From NCBI RefSeq assembly GCF_018219815.1, contig NZ_JADMKU010000018.1, forward strand, positions 25,821-89,820: a DNA stretch of 64,000 nucleotides, given 5' to 3'. The notes beneath the pieces are model-generated. The model saw nothing but the letters and a program-made list of their open reading frames with translations. It searched no databases and was not told where the DNA came from. Both the position numbers and the translations under genes were made by a program. This DNA is from Thalassovita aquimarina. Its GTDB lineage: Bacteria; Pseudomonadota; Alphaproteobacteria; Rhodobacterales; Rhodobacteraceae. Position 1 is the first letter of the stretch. Every line of letters begins with the position of its first letter. Shown piece after piece: positions 11,303 through 19,905 of the stretch.

Positions 11303-11793
11303 CACGCGGCCTCCGTATCGGCAAAGGTCAGGATCGCGTTGGCCAGCGCCTGAAGCACCAGCAAGAGAGACGCGAGCGGAAGGAAACACTTGGCGGGCCA
11401 GAGCACCGGGTTCCACGCCGAATAGCTGGTTTCGCCATAGCTGAAGGATTGCAGCACCAGCGGCAGACTGAACCACAAAAGGATCGCACCGAAGGCGACG
11501 GCCAGGGCGAGGCCAACCAGATGCAGCAGCTTTGCAAAGCGGCCCGAGGCCTTTTCAGACAACACATCGACGGCGACATGACCGCCCAGATACAGCAGAT
11601 ACGGCCCGCCCAGCAGGAAGAAGGGGCCGAAGAGCAGCGTCGCGAGTTCCGGCGCCCAGGATGTGGGATGGGCGAAAAAGTAGCGCGACACGACTTCCCA
11701 AAGCATCAGGAACACGATCGCGTAGACGAGCCATTTCGCCATGGCAAAAAGACCGCGGTTAAGCGCGGTGACGAGCTGGGCCAGTGATGTCAT
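11302..11793 (-). CDS. TRAP transporter small permease (DctQ type)
   Basis: About 163 residues with four transmembrane segments, the standard DctQ layout. FLMLWEVVSRYFF, LLGGPYLLYLGGHVAVDVL and ETSYSAWNPVLWPAKCFLPLASLLL are typical. Two starts are possible; I choose ATG at 11793 because a GGAG lies six bases upstream, whereas the ATG at 11823 lies inside a strong stem-loop and has no ribosome site. It precedes the large permease with a one-base overlap. Confidence 0.9.
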   Translation of the reverse strand: MTSLAQLVTALNRGLFAMAKWLVYAIVFLMLWEVVSRYFFAHPTSWAPELATLLFGPFFLLGGPYLLYLGGHVAVDVLSEKASGRFAKLLHLVGLALAVAFGAILLWFSLPLVLQSFSYGETSYSAWNPVLWPAKCFLPLASLLLVLQALANAILTFADTEAA

Positions 11794-11812
11794 TGGATGC
11801 TCCGCAAAAGCG

Positions 11813-11842
11813 GCGTCAGCCATGCGGGGGCACGGCTGACGC
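11813..11842 (-). terminator. Intercistronic hairpin after the TRAP binding-protein gene
   Basis: On the minus strand GCGTCAGCCGTG pairs with CATGGCTGACGC (12 bp, one G-U) around a CCCCCG loop. It starts 10 bases after the binding-protein stop and ends before the small-permease ribosome site. There is no U tract, so it more likely protects the 3' end of the binding-protein message or attenuates read-through than stops transcription fully. Confidence 0.7.
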
Positions 11843-11852
11843 GGTGTTGGGG

Positions 11853-12887
11853 TCAGAGAAGACGCAGTTCCTGCATGAGCGAGATCTGCATCTCCATCAT
11901 GCGCGTGGACAACTCGTCCTTCGCGGCCTTTTGCCAGACCTCGACCGCTTTCGCGCGGGCTTGGGCCACGTCGGCGGGATCGAAGTCGATGATCTCGACG
12001 CCGGCGTCTTGGAATTTCTTCAGGTATTCACCGTTCGAAACCAGGATGTTCTGACGCAACGTGCCCGAGATTTCCCGCGCCGCCACGGCGAGAGCGGCCT
12101 TCTGCTGTTCGTCCAGCGCCTCGAAGGCGCGGGTATTGGCGACGTAGGACGTCGCGGTGGTCGGCTGATGCACGCCCGGCATGATCAGGTATTTGGCGAC
12201 CTCGTACAGGCCCTCTTCGTAGTTCGCCTTGATGTCGCCGCGATCCGCAAAGTCGATCAGCCCCTTGTCGAGCGCCGAATAGACCTCGGAAGTGGGCAGC
12301 GGCGAAACGGAGACACCGAAATCGGCCATTACGGCGCTGGCCAGCCCGACGAAACGGCCCTTGAGCCCGTTCATGTCGGCGATCTTGCGGATCTCGACCT
12401 TGGAGTGGATCGGTTCCTGACCGTATACGGTCGGCGCAACATAGGTCAGCCCAGCCGGCGCGTAGCTTGCACGCGCGAGTTCGAGACCGCCCCGTTCATA
12501 GAACCAGGCTTCGAACTGGTCCGGTTCCGGGAAGCCGAAAGGCACGGTCGAGGAAAACCCGTGTGCCGGGATCTTGCCCGCCGTATAGCCGTCAAACGTC
12601 TTCATCAGTTCGAACGCGCCGCCGCGCACCGCATCGAAGGACTGTGCCGAGGGCACGATCTGTCCACCAGAGAACGGCGTGATTTCGAGCGAACCACCGG
12701 TCAGTTCGGCGACGCGAGCGCAGAACTTTTCCTCGTAGAGCATCGGCGTCGTGCCGCCGCCCCAAAGCGCCTGCATCCGCCACTTGGTCACACCTTGTGC
12801 GCGGGCGGCGCCGGCGGTGACAAGCGCGGGGGCGGCGAGGCCCCCTGCACCGAGGGCCAGCATCTTGCGTCGGGTCGTATTGATCAT
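11853..12887 (-). CDS. TRAP transporter solute-binding protein (DctP type)
   Basis: 344-residue periplasmic binding protein. The N-terminus has twin arginines followed by a hydrophobic stretch and an AxA site (RRKMLALGAGGL... AGAARAQ, residues 6-31), so export by Tat is possible. KWRMQALWGGG, SVPFGFPEPDQFEAW-type and DMNGLKGRFVGLASAVMADFG segments place it in the DctP family with the conserved arginine that fixes a ligand carboxylate. GGGAGGAAACCT precedes the ATG. The ligand is predicted to be mevalonate from its gene neighbours. Confidence 0.92.
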   Translation of the reverse strand: MINTTRRKMLALGAGGLAAPALVTAGAARAQGVTKWRMQALWGGGTTPMLYEEKFCARVAELTGGSLEITPFSGGQIVPSAQSFDAVRGGAFELMKTFDGYTAGKIPAHGFSSTVPFGFPEPDQFEAWFYERGGLELARASYAPAGLTYVAPTVYGQEPIHSKVEIRKIADMNGLKGRFVGLASAVMADFGVSVSPLPTSEVYSALDKGLIDFADRGDIKANYEEGLYEVAKYLIMPGVHQPTTATSYVANTRAFEALDEQQKAALAVAAREISGTLRQNILVSNGEYLKKFQDAGVEIIDFDPADVAQARAKAVEVWQKAAKDELSTRMMEMQISLMQELRLL

Positions 12888-12913
12888 AGGTTTCCTCCCA
12901 GATTTCAGAAACT

Positions 12914-14218
12914 TCAGGCGCGTCCTAGCACCTGTTTTGCGCGGGCGACACTCACGTCTCCCGCTGCGACGATGGCTTTCGCCACTCGATCGATGTCACC
13001 GCCTGCCGCGCCCGCGGTAATCGCGATATTGCGCGCATGCAATGTCATATGACCGCGTTGAATCCCTTCGGTCGCAAGGGCGCGAAGCGCGGCCATGTTC
13101 TGCGCAAGCCCGACGGCAGCCGTCACTTCGGCCAGTTCTTGCGCGGAGGTGATATTCAACAGTTTCAGCCCCGCCTGCGCGGCCGGATGGGTCCGCGTCG
13201 CGCCGCCCACGATGCCAAGCGCCATCGGCAGTTCGATCGTTCCCACGAGCGCGCCGTCCGCCGCGATTTCCCAGGTGGTGAGCGAGGTGTAGCGGCCATT
13301 ACGTGCGGCATAGGCATGCGCCCCCGCCTCGATCGCGCGCCAGTCGTTGCCGGTTGCGACGACCACCGGGTCGATGCCGTTCATGATCCCCTTGTTGTGG
13401 GTCGCGGCGCGGTAAGGGTCGATCAGGGCCAGCGCACAGGCCTCAACGATGCCTTTCGCGACCTCGGCGCCCTCAAGCGCCTTCGTGGTGAGAGCTTCTG
13501 CCGGAATGCGCGCGCTCGCGGTGACCACGCGCTTGTCGGCAAGATTCGACAGGATGCGCAGACGCACCTTGCCGCCCGTGATCTCCTCGACCCGCGGGGC
13601 CAGCATTTCGGCCATCGAATTGACCGTGTTCGCCCCCATCGCGTCGCGCACATCGACCAGCAGGTGCATCACCACCATCGGCCCGATCGGCGTATCGGCG
13701 AACACGTCGATTTCGATATCCTTGCAGCCGCCGCCGAGACCGACCAGAACGGTGTCCTTGGAATTGGCTTTTTCGATCAACTCGTCGCGGTGCGACAGCA
13801 ACGTCGCGCGCGCGCCGAAAGGATCGGCAAGACCGACGATCTGGATCTGCGCGCGCATGATCGGCGTGGTGCTGCTGGCCTTGAAACCGCCACCGGCGCG
13901 CACGATCTTGGCCATGTAAGAGGCCGCGGCAACCACTGAAGGTTCTTCCACCGCCATCGGAACAAGGTATTCGCGCCCGTTCACGACGAAGTTCGTCGCC
14001 ACCCCGAGCGGCAGTTCGAACGTGCCGATCACGTTCTCGATCATACCGTTCGCGACGGCCAGCGGCAGTGCCGCTTCGTCCGAGAGAGCCGCTTGCACCG
14101 TTGCATCAATGCCTGCGGCGGCGGCGACTGCCGCGCGCCGGTCGGCGGGTTCCATGTCGCGCATCCCTTCAATCCGCGAATTGACGCCGGATGTGGGTTT
14201 GGTTGCGGAAGTATTCAT
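12914..14218 (-). CDS. mvaA: HMG-CoA reductase, class II (degradative)
   Basis: About 434 residues, soluble class II enzyme. In catabolism it oxidises mevalonate with CoA to HMG-CoA. Catalytic residues known from the Pseudomonas enzyme are all visible: Glu in [12 protein letters not shown] (91-92), Lys in HNKGIMNG (K276), Asp in NGID (D283) and His in LHARNIA (H394); the [17 protein letters not shown] block (61-77) binds HMG-CoA. I start at the ATG with AGGAGG eight bases upstream; the GTG/ATG further upstream would place the ribosome site inside the gene. First gene of the mevalonate operon, divergent from the MocR regulator. Confidence 0.95.
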   Translation of the reverse strand: MNTSATKPTSGVNSRIEGMRDMEPADRRAAVAAAAGIDATVQAALSDEAALPLAVANGMIENVIGTFELPLGVATNFVVNGREYLVPMAVEEPSVVAAASYMAKIVRAGGGFKASSTTPIMRAQIQIVGLADPFGARATLLSHRDELIEKANSKDTVLVGLGGGCKDIEIDVFADTPIGPMVVMHLLVDVRDAMGANTVNSMAEMLAPRVEEITGGKVRLRILSNLADKRVVTASARIPAEALTTKALEGAEVAKGIVEACALALIDPYRAATHNKGIMNGIDPVVVATGNDWRAIEAGAHAYAARNGRYTSLTTWEIAADGALVGTIELPMALGIVGGATRTHPAAQAGLKLLNITSAQELAEVTAAVGLAQNMAALRALATEGIQRGHMTLHARNIAITAGAAGGDIDRVAKAIVAAGDVSVARAKQVLGRA

Positions 14219-14274
14219 GACCGTTTCCTCCTGATCGTCGCAGGAGGTTTGGCGAATCCGGTTCACTTTGTATT

Positions 14275-14332
14275 GGTACAGTTACCGAAATTTTACCTGT
14301 ACTGTACCCGCACCACTTCAGGTACACTTGCC
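14275..14332. promoter_or_regulatory. Three GGTACA operator-like boxes between mvaA and the MocR gene
   Basis: GGTACAGTTACC (14275-14286, plus), GGTACAGTACAGGT (14295-14308, minus) and GGTACACTTGCC (14321-14332, plus) repeat the same core. Repeated boxes in mixed orientation in a divergent promoter fit the binding pattern of MocR regulators. The last box ends two bases before the regulator start, so autorepression is likely. Confidence 0.65.
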
Positions 14333-14334
14333 GT

Positions 14335-15675
14335 ATGGCTCAGACGAAAACAGACCGGATATTTCACACCCTGCGGCATCGGATCGAATCCGGCGAACTT
14401 GCCGAGGGCGCGCAGCTGATGTCGCTGCGGCATGCGGCCGAAAGTTTCGGCGTGTCCAAGAACATCATGGTCACGGTCTATGACAGGCTGGTCGCGCAAG
14501 GCCTCGCCAGCGCGCGGCAGGGGGCGGGGTTCTTTGTTTCCCACCCGGCGGCAGCGACGGCGGAACCGGTCAACCTGCGCGAAGCCCGCGACAGCGTCTC
14601 GCTTCTCCATGCCCAGCTCGACCGGCCCTACAAGGTCCTAGTGGGCGACGGGCGCCCGCCCGAAAGCTGGCTGCTCAATGCCGCCCCCGCAATCACGCTC
14701 GGCTCGGGCGAACGTGGTTACGGCACGCCGCATGGCTTGCTCGCCCTTCGGGAATATATCGCCGGCGCCCAGATCACGGCGGGGATCGATGTTTCCCCGG
14801 CGCAGATCGTGACGACCTTCGGCGCCAATCATGCGCTTGATCTGGTGATAAGGCGCTTCACCCGTCCCGGCGAAACCGTTCTGGTCGACGATCCGGGATA
14901 TTACCCGCTGTTTGCCAAGCTCAAGCTCGCGGGGCTGTCTGTTATCGGTATTCCACGCGGTCCACGCGGTCCCGATCCGGACGCGCTGCAACGGGCGGCC
15001 GAACACCATCGCGCCCGTCTTTTTTTCACCCAGTCGCTGGCGCAAAATCCCACCGGCTGCTCGATCGACCTACCCACGGCGCATGCCATCCTCCAGATCG
15101 CCGAGCGACGCGACATGCTGGTGATCGACGACGATCCGTTCATCGACCTGCCCGGTGTCAGCGGCACCCGGCTGGCCTGTCTGGACCAGTTCCGCCGGGT
15201 GATCCAGATCGGGACGTATTCCAAGATCCTGTCGCCATCGCTGCGTTCGGGCTACCTGATCGCGGACACGGAAATCGCGACATCTCTGGCCGAACTGAAG
15301 ATGGTGCTGACGGTCAGCAGTTCGGTTTTCACCGAACGGATGATCGCGGAAATCATCCGCTCGCGGCGGTATGAGAAACTGCGCGGTCAGCTCGCCAAGA
15401 GGCTCGAGCGAGAGCGAGAAGAGGCGATCGAAAGGCTGTCTGGTCTGGGAATGCCGCTCTTTGCACCGCCTGCGAGCGGGCTTTATGGCTGGCTTCCGCT
15501 GCCCGGCGATCTCGACGATCTCGATGTCGCGCAACAGGCCGCGGCACAGGGGATTTTCCTGGCTCCGGGAACATTGTTCCGGCCAGGCGAAACGCATCAC
15601 GGCCCAGCCCTGCGGCTGAACTGGAGCCGTGTGAACGACAGCCGGTTCTATTCGTTCCTGCGCGGACTGCGTTGA
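14335..15675 (+). CDS. MocR-type GntR/aminotransferase-fold transcription regulator
   Basis: 446 residues: an N-terminal GntR winged helix (about 1-70, with LMSLRHAAESFGVSKNIMVTVYDRLVAQGLASARQGAGFFV) followed by a class-I aminotransferase-like domain (about 95-445). The PLP lysine is K297 in IGTYSKILSPSLRSGY, and NPTG (238-241) and DDDPF are conserved. Such proteins sense PLP or an amino-group-bearing effector rather than acting as aminotransferases. It is divergent from the mevalonate operon with three candidate operators between, so it probably controls that operon. A MocR regulator on a mevalonate operon is not what I would expect from the chemistry. Confidence 0.92.
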   Translation: MAQTKTDRIFHTLRHRIESGELAEGAQLMSLRHAAESFGVSKNIMVTVYDRLVAQGLASARQGAGFFVSHPAAATAEPVNLREARDSVSLLHAQLDRPYKVLVGDGRPPESWLLNAAPAITLGSGERGYGTPHGLLALREYIAGAQITAGIDVSPAQIVTTFGANHALDLVIRRFTRPGETVLVDDPGYYPLFAKLKLAGLSVIGIPRGPRGPDPDALQRAAEHHRARLFFTQSLAQNPTGCSIDLPTAHAILQIAERRDMLVIDDDPFIDLPGVSGTRLACLDQFRRVIQIGTYSKILSPSLRSGYLIADTEIATSLAELKMVLTVSSSVFTERMIAEIIRSRRYEKLRGQLAKRLEREREEAIERLSGLGMPLFAPPASGLYGWLPLPGDLDDLDVAQQAAAQGIFLAPGTLFRPGETHHGPALRLNWSRVNDSRFYSFLRGLR

Positions 15676-15698
15676 GCCGGAGGCCTGCCCCGAAGTGG

Positions 15699-16661
15699 TC
15701 AGGCAGCCTGTTTCGAAAACAACGCACCGACACCCGTGGCGCGGATGCCACCATCGGCATCGCGCAGAAGAAACAGAGCGCTGAAACCATGCTGCCGCGC
15801 CAGCGCGCTTCCTTCCTCAACACTCAGAACCATCAGGGCGGTCGCCCATGCGTCCGCCTCCGCCGTGCTCGGCGCCACCACGGTCACGGAAGCGGGCGTT
15901 TTCAGCGCCGGACCGCCCTTGCTCGGGTCCATCGTGTGCGACAGGTCGCGGCCGTTGACCGTGACCCAATGGCGATAATCGCCCGAAGTGGCGACAGCGG
16001 CATCCTGCAGCGCGAGGATCGAATGCGGCGCCCGGCGGGTCCGGTCCGGGGCTTCGACCGCGATGGTCCATGCCTCGTCATCGGGCCGCAGCGCGGTCGC
16101 GCGCATTTCGCCGTCGATGCCGACAAGCGCGGACCCGATCCCGAAACCGGCTAGTGTCTCGACCAGCCGGTCGACGCCATAGCCCTTGGCGATCCCGTTC
16201 AGGTCCAGCGTTACCGGCGCAAGCTTGCGCAAACGCCCCGCCGCGATGTCGAGTTCAAGCGCATCGGAGGCCGGGCTGCGCGGCACGGCCAAGGCGGCGC
16301 GGATGCGCTCGGGCCGTGCCGCCTCCGAGCCGAAGCCCCAGGCGCTGACGGCATCACCCATGCCAATATCGAAGGCCCCGCTTGAAGCCTCCCCGATATC
16401 CAGGCCGAGGCGCAGCACCTCGACCAGCCGCGCCGGGACCTCCAGCCATTCGCCGACCGGCGCCGCGTTCAGCCTTATCAGGTCGCTGTCCGGCTTCCAG
16501 GTGGACATCTGGCCGTCGACCTCGTCCACCGCCGCCTGAAGCGCGGCCTGCAACGGCGCGGGATCAAAACCCTTCGGCGCAAAGAACAGAGCAGACCAGC
16601 GCGTGCCCATGGTCGGCCCGTTCAGGGCGTGGCGTTCGGGATCAGTAGACGTCTTCTGCAT
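15699..16661 (-). CDS. apbE: FAD:protein FMN transferase (ApbE)
   Basis: 320 residues. ApbE splits FAD and attaches FMN to Ser/Thr of target proteins, using magnesium. Motifs: MGTRWSA near the start, GAFDIGMGDAVSAWGFG (about 94-111), LDLNGIAKGYGVDR (about 152-165) and ATSGDYRHW (about 222-230). It is the last gene of the redox operon and overlaps the PepSY-flavoprotein gene by 20 bases. Its likely target is the DUF2271 protein two genes upstream, which carries a TGAS motif. Odd: no clear signal peptide is visible, although ApbE normally acts outside the cytoplasm. Confidence 0.93.
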   Translation of the reverse strand: MQKTSTDPERHALNGPTMGTRWSALFFAPKGFDPAPLQAALQAAVDEVDGQMSTWKPDSDLIRLNAAPVGEWLEVPARLVEVLRLGLDIGEASSGAFDIGMGDAVSAWGFGSEAARPERIRAALAVPRSPASDALELDIAAGRLRKLAPVTLDLNGIAKGYGVDRLVETLAGFGIGSALVGIDGEMRATALRPDDEAWTIAVEAPDRTRRAPHSILALQDAAVATSGDYRHWVTVNGRDLSHTMDPSKGGPALKTPASVTVVAPSTAEADAWATALMVLSVEEGSALARQHGFSALFLLRDADGGIRATGVGALFSKQAA

Positions 16662-18849
16662 AGCGCCCCTCCGCTTTTAGCACCGCCGGGGTCATCCCGC
16701 TGGGCGCAAGGATTTCGGTCAACGCCTCGGCAACGCCCGCGGCCATGTCGCGGCCGCCGCAAACCATGACCCGCGCGCCGCCCCGGATCAGCCGGACGAC
16801 CTCGGGCGCTTCGGCGCGCAGCACGTCCTGCACGTAATGCGGCCGCACCCCGCGTGACACGGCGGTGACGATCCGGGACAGGCAGCCCTCGGCCTGCCAG
16901 ACCGGCATGTCCTCGCCATACAGGAAATCGCTGTCGGGATGCCGCATGCCGAAGAACAGGTGGACCGGTCGCTGCCGCGCGTTGCCGCGCACGAAACCGG
17001 CCAGCGGGCCGATCCCGGTGCCCGCGCCGATCAGGATCAACGGGGTTTTGCCACGATCCGGCTGGAACCCGGGATTGCGGCGCAGGAAGGCCGACACCGT
17101 ATCGCCCGGCCGCAGCGCCGTCAGCTGGCCGGAGCACAGCCCGCCGGGATGCTTGCGCACCACGATTTCCACGAACCCGTCGCGGCGGGCGGAGGCGAGC
17201 GAATAAAGCCGCGGCAGGGCGGCCCCTTCCGGCAGGATGCCCAGCAGGTCGCCCGCCCGGAACCGCGCGAAGCCCTGCCCGGTCAGCCGCTGCCACAGCG
17301 TCACTTTCGGCAGCGCAAAGCGCAGGATCGCCATCGGGGCCTGCACCTCGGCGCCGTAATCGCGGCGCGACAGCAGCGTCAGTTGCTGCGTCACCGGCTG
17401 CACCGGCTGATGCGCCAGTTCGATATCGATTCCAAGCGACTGCCCCAATGCACGGCCCCAGCGGGCGAAATCCTGCGGCGACTGGCGGTCGACGCTGTCG
17501 AATGGGACAAGTTGCGCCCAGCCCTTGGCCCGCGCGCCCCGGTCCACGGCGGCGGCGAAGGCGCAATAATCCGGGAAGCTGCGATCGCCGAAGCCAAGGA
17601 CGGCCAACGGCGCTGCAGGCACGGTTTCAAGCCGTTCGAGCCGGTCGAGGACCCCCTTCGCCGAGGCAGGTGCATCACCGTCGCCATAGGTCGCGGCGAG
17701 CACGATGAAGCGTTCGGCGCGGGCATAGCGGTTCGGATCGAACCCCGACATCGGGGCGGCATAGACGCTTTGCCCGGCCTCGCTCAGCACCCGGTGCAGC
17801 GTCGCCGCGAAACCCCAGGTACTGCCGCCCTCGCTGCTGACCAAAAGGATGGTTTCGGCACGGCTGGCGGGCTGGTTGCCGCGAATCCACGGCCGTCCGC
17901 GCCGCCCGGCAAGCCAGACCAGAACGCCGGTGCCGCCCAGCAGGGGCACCCCAAGCGCCATCACCCCAAGCAGCAGGCCGAGAGCGGCAGCCCCCTGCCC
18001 GGTATGCAGCATGTAGATGGTTTCGTTCACCCGTTCCCACACGGCAAGGTCGGCCCAGGACAGAAGCGCGCCGGTTCCTTGGTCGATATATCCGGTGCCC
18101 CGATCCGTCTTCAGCGTGAAAACGTCCGTCGCATCGTCCGGGTAGGGAAAGCTCAGCTCACGCAGCTCGGCGACCGGGGTCACCCGCAACTGTTCGATGG
18201 CGGCAAGCGACACCCCGGTTTCGCCGCTGACTTCGGCTGGGAAGACCGGGCCGGCGGCGCCATCGGGCAGCAGTTCGAACGTGGCCGCACTCATCCACAG
18301 CGCCGTGGCCGAGGACAGGACGAGGCCGAAAACGGCGAAGCGGGCGATTTCCGCATGCAGCCGCCCGGCAAGCGGTCCCTGCAGCGGCGCAAACCAACGC
18401 CGCCAACCGCCCGCGCGCCGCGCCACCAGCGCCGCGCCGGACAGCGCCAGCACCAGCATCGCCGCCGCCCCCGCCGCCATGGCGACCCGCCCGCCATCGC
18501 CAAGAAACAGCGACCGGTGCAGATTGGTGAGCCAGCGTTCAGCCTGGTTGGGATCGGCCGAACCAACTCCCTGCCCGGTCGCGGGATCGATCACCGCGGC
18601 GCCGGGCGCCCCCTGCTCGAACCAATAGGCCGTGATCCGCCCCGACGGCGCGCGGCGGATCTGTTCAACGCCGGGATAGGCCGCGCGGATGCGTGCGCCG
18701 AGTTCCGCAACGCTCGAACCGGTTTCTGCCTGCGGCGCGGCGATCCGATCGGCCGCCGGGAAGATCGACAGGGCCGCGCCGCTCAGCGCCAGCACGGTGA
18801 CAAGGGCCAGGGCCACCAGCCCCGGCCAGCGGTGAAGGGCGCGGATCAT
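16642..18849 (-). CDS. PepSY membrane domain fused to a flavodoxin/NADPH-flavin reductase module
   Basis: 735 residues. N-terminal membrane part with segments near 8-30, 122-144, 168-190 and 286-315 and PepSY-like periplasmic loops; then a cytoplasmic flavodoxin-like FMN domain (about 333-470, ILLVSSEGGSTWG) and a CysJ/P450-reductase-like FAD/NADPH module (about 495-735) with RLYS (547-550), GAGTGIGP (609-616), CGGRDM and the terminal GRYAEDVY. It would take electrons from NADPH and pass them across the membrane, through heme or a periplasmic flavin. Conserved His at H6, H111 and H165 may bind heme. It lies between DUF2271 and apbE genes. Confidence 0.9.
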   Translation of the reverse strand: MIRALHRWPGLVALALVTVLALSGAALSIFPAADRIAAPQAETGSSVAELGARIRAAYPGVEQIRRAPSGRITAYWFEQGAPGAAVIDPATGQGVGSADPNQAERWLTNLHRSLFLGDGGRVAMAAGAAAMLVLALSGAALVARRAGGWRRWFAPLQGPLAGRLHAEIARFAVFGLVLSSATALWMSAATFELLPDGAAGPVFPAEVSGETGVSLAAIEQLRVTPVAELRELSFPYPDDATDVFTLKTDRGTGYIDQGTGALLSWADLAVWERVNETIYMLHTGQGAAALGLLLGVMALGVPLLGGTGVLVWLAGRRGRPWIRGNQPASRAETILLVSSEGGSTWGFAATLHRVLSEAGQSVYAAPMSGFDPNRYARAERFIVLAATYGDGDAPASAKGVLDRLERLETVPAAPLAVLGFGDRSFPDYCAFAAAVDRGARAKGWAQLVPFDSVDRQSPQDFARWGRALGQSLGIDIELAHQPVQPVTQQLTLLSRRDYGAEVQAPMAILRFALPKVTLWQRLTGQGFARFRAGDLLGILPEGAALPRLYSLASARRDGFVEIVVRKHPGGLCSGQLTALRPGDTVSAFLRRNPGFQPDRGKTPLILIGAGTGIGPLAGFVRGNARQRPVHLFFGMRHPDSDFLYGEDMPVWQAEGCLSRIVTAVSRGVRPHYVQDVLRAEAPEVVRLIRGGARVMVCGGRDMAAGVAEALTEILAPSGMTPAVLKAEGRYAEDVY

Positions 18850-18861
18850 CGCTTCGCCTCC

Positions 18862-19332
18862 TTACATGTCGTAGCTGAAATCGGCGACATAGCGGCGGCC
18901 GCGCGTGGGCTGGCCCGCGCCTTCGGTGGTCAGCGGCACCGCGACCTCGTTCGGGCTGTCGCGCATGTCCTCGACCGCCGCGTCGATATGCAGCGTGTAG
19001 CCCGCGTCGAACAGCGCATCGGCCAGATCGAGCGTGATCTCCAGCGACCGGCCGGCGCCCACGCTGGCCCCGGTGATGCCGTTGATCTGCGCCGGATCGC
19101 CGCCGGTGGCGCGATACCAGTCGGTCAGGTGTTCGTAGTATTTCGACTTGCCGCCCGCCATCCAGAGGCTGCCGACATAGGCGCCCGAAGCATCGGTGAC
19201 ATAAAGCGCGAGATAGGCGCCGTCGCCGCCGTAGTTGTTGAGGTTGGTGGTCAGCGTGACCGGACGCGCCATGGCCAGACCGGGCAGCGTCAGCGCCGTG
19301 GTCAGCGCAAGCATTGCGAGGGGGGATTTCAT
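18862..19332 (-). CDS. DUF2271 exported protein with flavinylation-like motif
   Basis: 156 residues with a signal peptide (hydrophobic to about residue 22, LAMA-R). The rest matches the DUF2271 type: YLALYVTDASGAYVGSLWMAGGKSKYYEHLTDWYRATGG. Residues 84-90 read NGITGAS, which fits the S/T-G-A-S/T motif that ApbE modifies in FMN-binding proteins; S90 would be the FMN acceptor. With apbE and the PepSY reductase in the same operon, it is probably a periplasmic flavoprotein fed by that reductase (inference). It follows the poly-Asp protein gene by 43 bases. Confidence 0.8.
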   Translation of the reverse strand: MKSPLAMLALTTALTLPGLAMARPVTLTTNLNNYGGDGAYLALYVTDASGAYVGSLWMAGGKSKYYEHLTDWYRATGGDPAQINGITGASVGAGRSLEITLDLADALFDAGYTLHIDAAVEDMRDSPNEVAVPLTTEGAGQPTRGRRYVADFSYDM

Positions 19333-19375
19333 CGGGTCAATTCCTTCTTCGACGATATGGATAGGGTGGCCGGGC

Positions 19376-19741
19376 TCAGTTCACCTGAACCTTCGGCAGC
19401 GCGCCGTTGCCGAACAGGCCGTTCTGCGGCGGGGCGACTGTACCGGCAGGGGCCGGATTGCAGGCGCCCCCCTTGCGGCCATAGTCATCGTCGTCGTCAT
19501 CATCATCGTCGTCATCATCTTCATCATCGTGCCGGGACCAACGGCGATAGCCATGTTCGTCGTCGTCGTCATGGTTGCTGGCGAAGATCAGCGGCAGGTC
19601 GTCCTGCGCGTCGTCGAAAAGCACCGCGAAGGGCCGGGATGCACCGTCCCCGGCAGGTGCGTGCATGGCGCTCCAAGCGGGCACGCCAATGGCCGCCGTC
19701 AGAGCGGTCGAGGCGGCAAGAAGGGTGAGAGTCTTTTCCAT
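19376..19741 (-). CDS. Exported poly-aspartate protein of unknown function
   Basis: 121 residues from an ATG preceded by AAAGGAAA. A signal peptide occupies about residues 1-25. The middle holds two acidic runs, HDDDDEHG and then an almost pure Asp tract of about 14 residues with His, Arg and Tyr around it, encoded by GAC/GAT triplets. A single Cys (GGACNP) and a Pro/Gly-rich tail follow. The family is not recognised. The composition suggests binding of divalent metal in the periplasm. First gene of the DUF2271/PepSY/ApbE operon; the acidic stretch parallels those in the cytochrome b and PepSY proteins next door. Confidence 0.7.
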   Translation of the reverse strand: MEKTLTLLAASTALTAAIGVPAWSAMHAPAGDGASRPFAVLFDDAQDDLPLIFASNHDDDDEHGYRRWSRHDDEDDDDDDDDDDDDYGRKGGACNPAPAGTVAPPQNGLFGNGALPKVQVN

Positions 19742-19817
19742 CACAGGGTTTCCTTTCATCTGCTGCACCCAATCTGGGAACCCGACCTGAGGGTTTCCTG
19801 ACGCGGCCGCGATTCCC

Positions 19818-19835
19818 GCTTCAGCCAGCCGTCAG
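19818..19835 (-). promoter_or_regulatory. Candidate response-regulator box upstream of the poly-Asp/redox operon
   Basis: CTGACGGCTGGCTGAAGC on the minus strand contains CTGA twice with an 11-base period, the spacing of OmpR-family half-sites. It matches a sequence in front of the neighbouring response-regulator gene at 15 of 18 positions. Confidence 0.55.
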
Positions 19836-19840
19836 GAACG

Positions 19841-19869
19841 AAAAAGGCCCCGCCGGGATGGGCGGGGCC
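19841..19869 (-). terminator. Rho-independent terminator of the cytochrome b/PepSY operon
   Basis: On the minus strand GGCCCCGCC and GGCGGGGCC form a perfect 9-bp stem with a CATCCC loop and are followed by TTTTT. It starts 36 bases after the cytochrome b stop. Confidence 0.9.
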
Positions 19870-19905
19870 AGAGCGGCCGAGGGGGACGGTCGGCCGGGGG
19901 CGGGA

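Noticed and set aside
11794..11823. Earlier ATG (11823) for the TRAP small permease.
   Set aside because: The start would lie within the stem of a 12-bp hairpin and lacks a ribosome site; the ATG at 11793 has GGAG at good spacing.
15684..15704. GCCTG/CAGGC inverted repeat as terminator between the MocR and apbE genes.
   Set aside because: Only 5 bp with a 12-base loop; it overlaps the apbE stop and has no T run.
19489..19530. Tandem CAT/CGT triplets that look like a short satellite or a CRISPR-like repeat.
   Set aside because: They are the Asp codons of the poly-Asp protein in frame; no spacer-repeat structure is present.
16939..19728. A 929-codon open frame on the plus strand opposite the PepSY-reductase, DUF2271 and poly-Asp genes.
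   Set aside because: It is antisense to three well-supported genes, has a repetitive Arg/Gln/His-rich composition typical of GC-rich shadow frames, and no recognisable domain.
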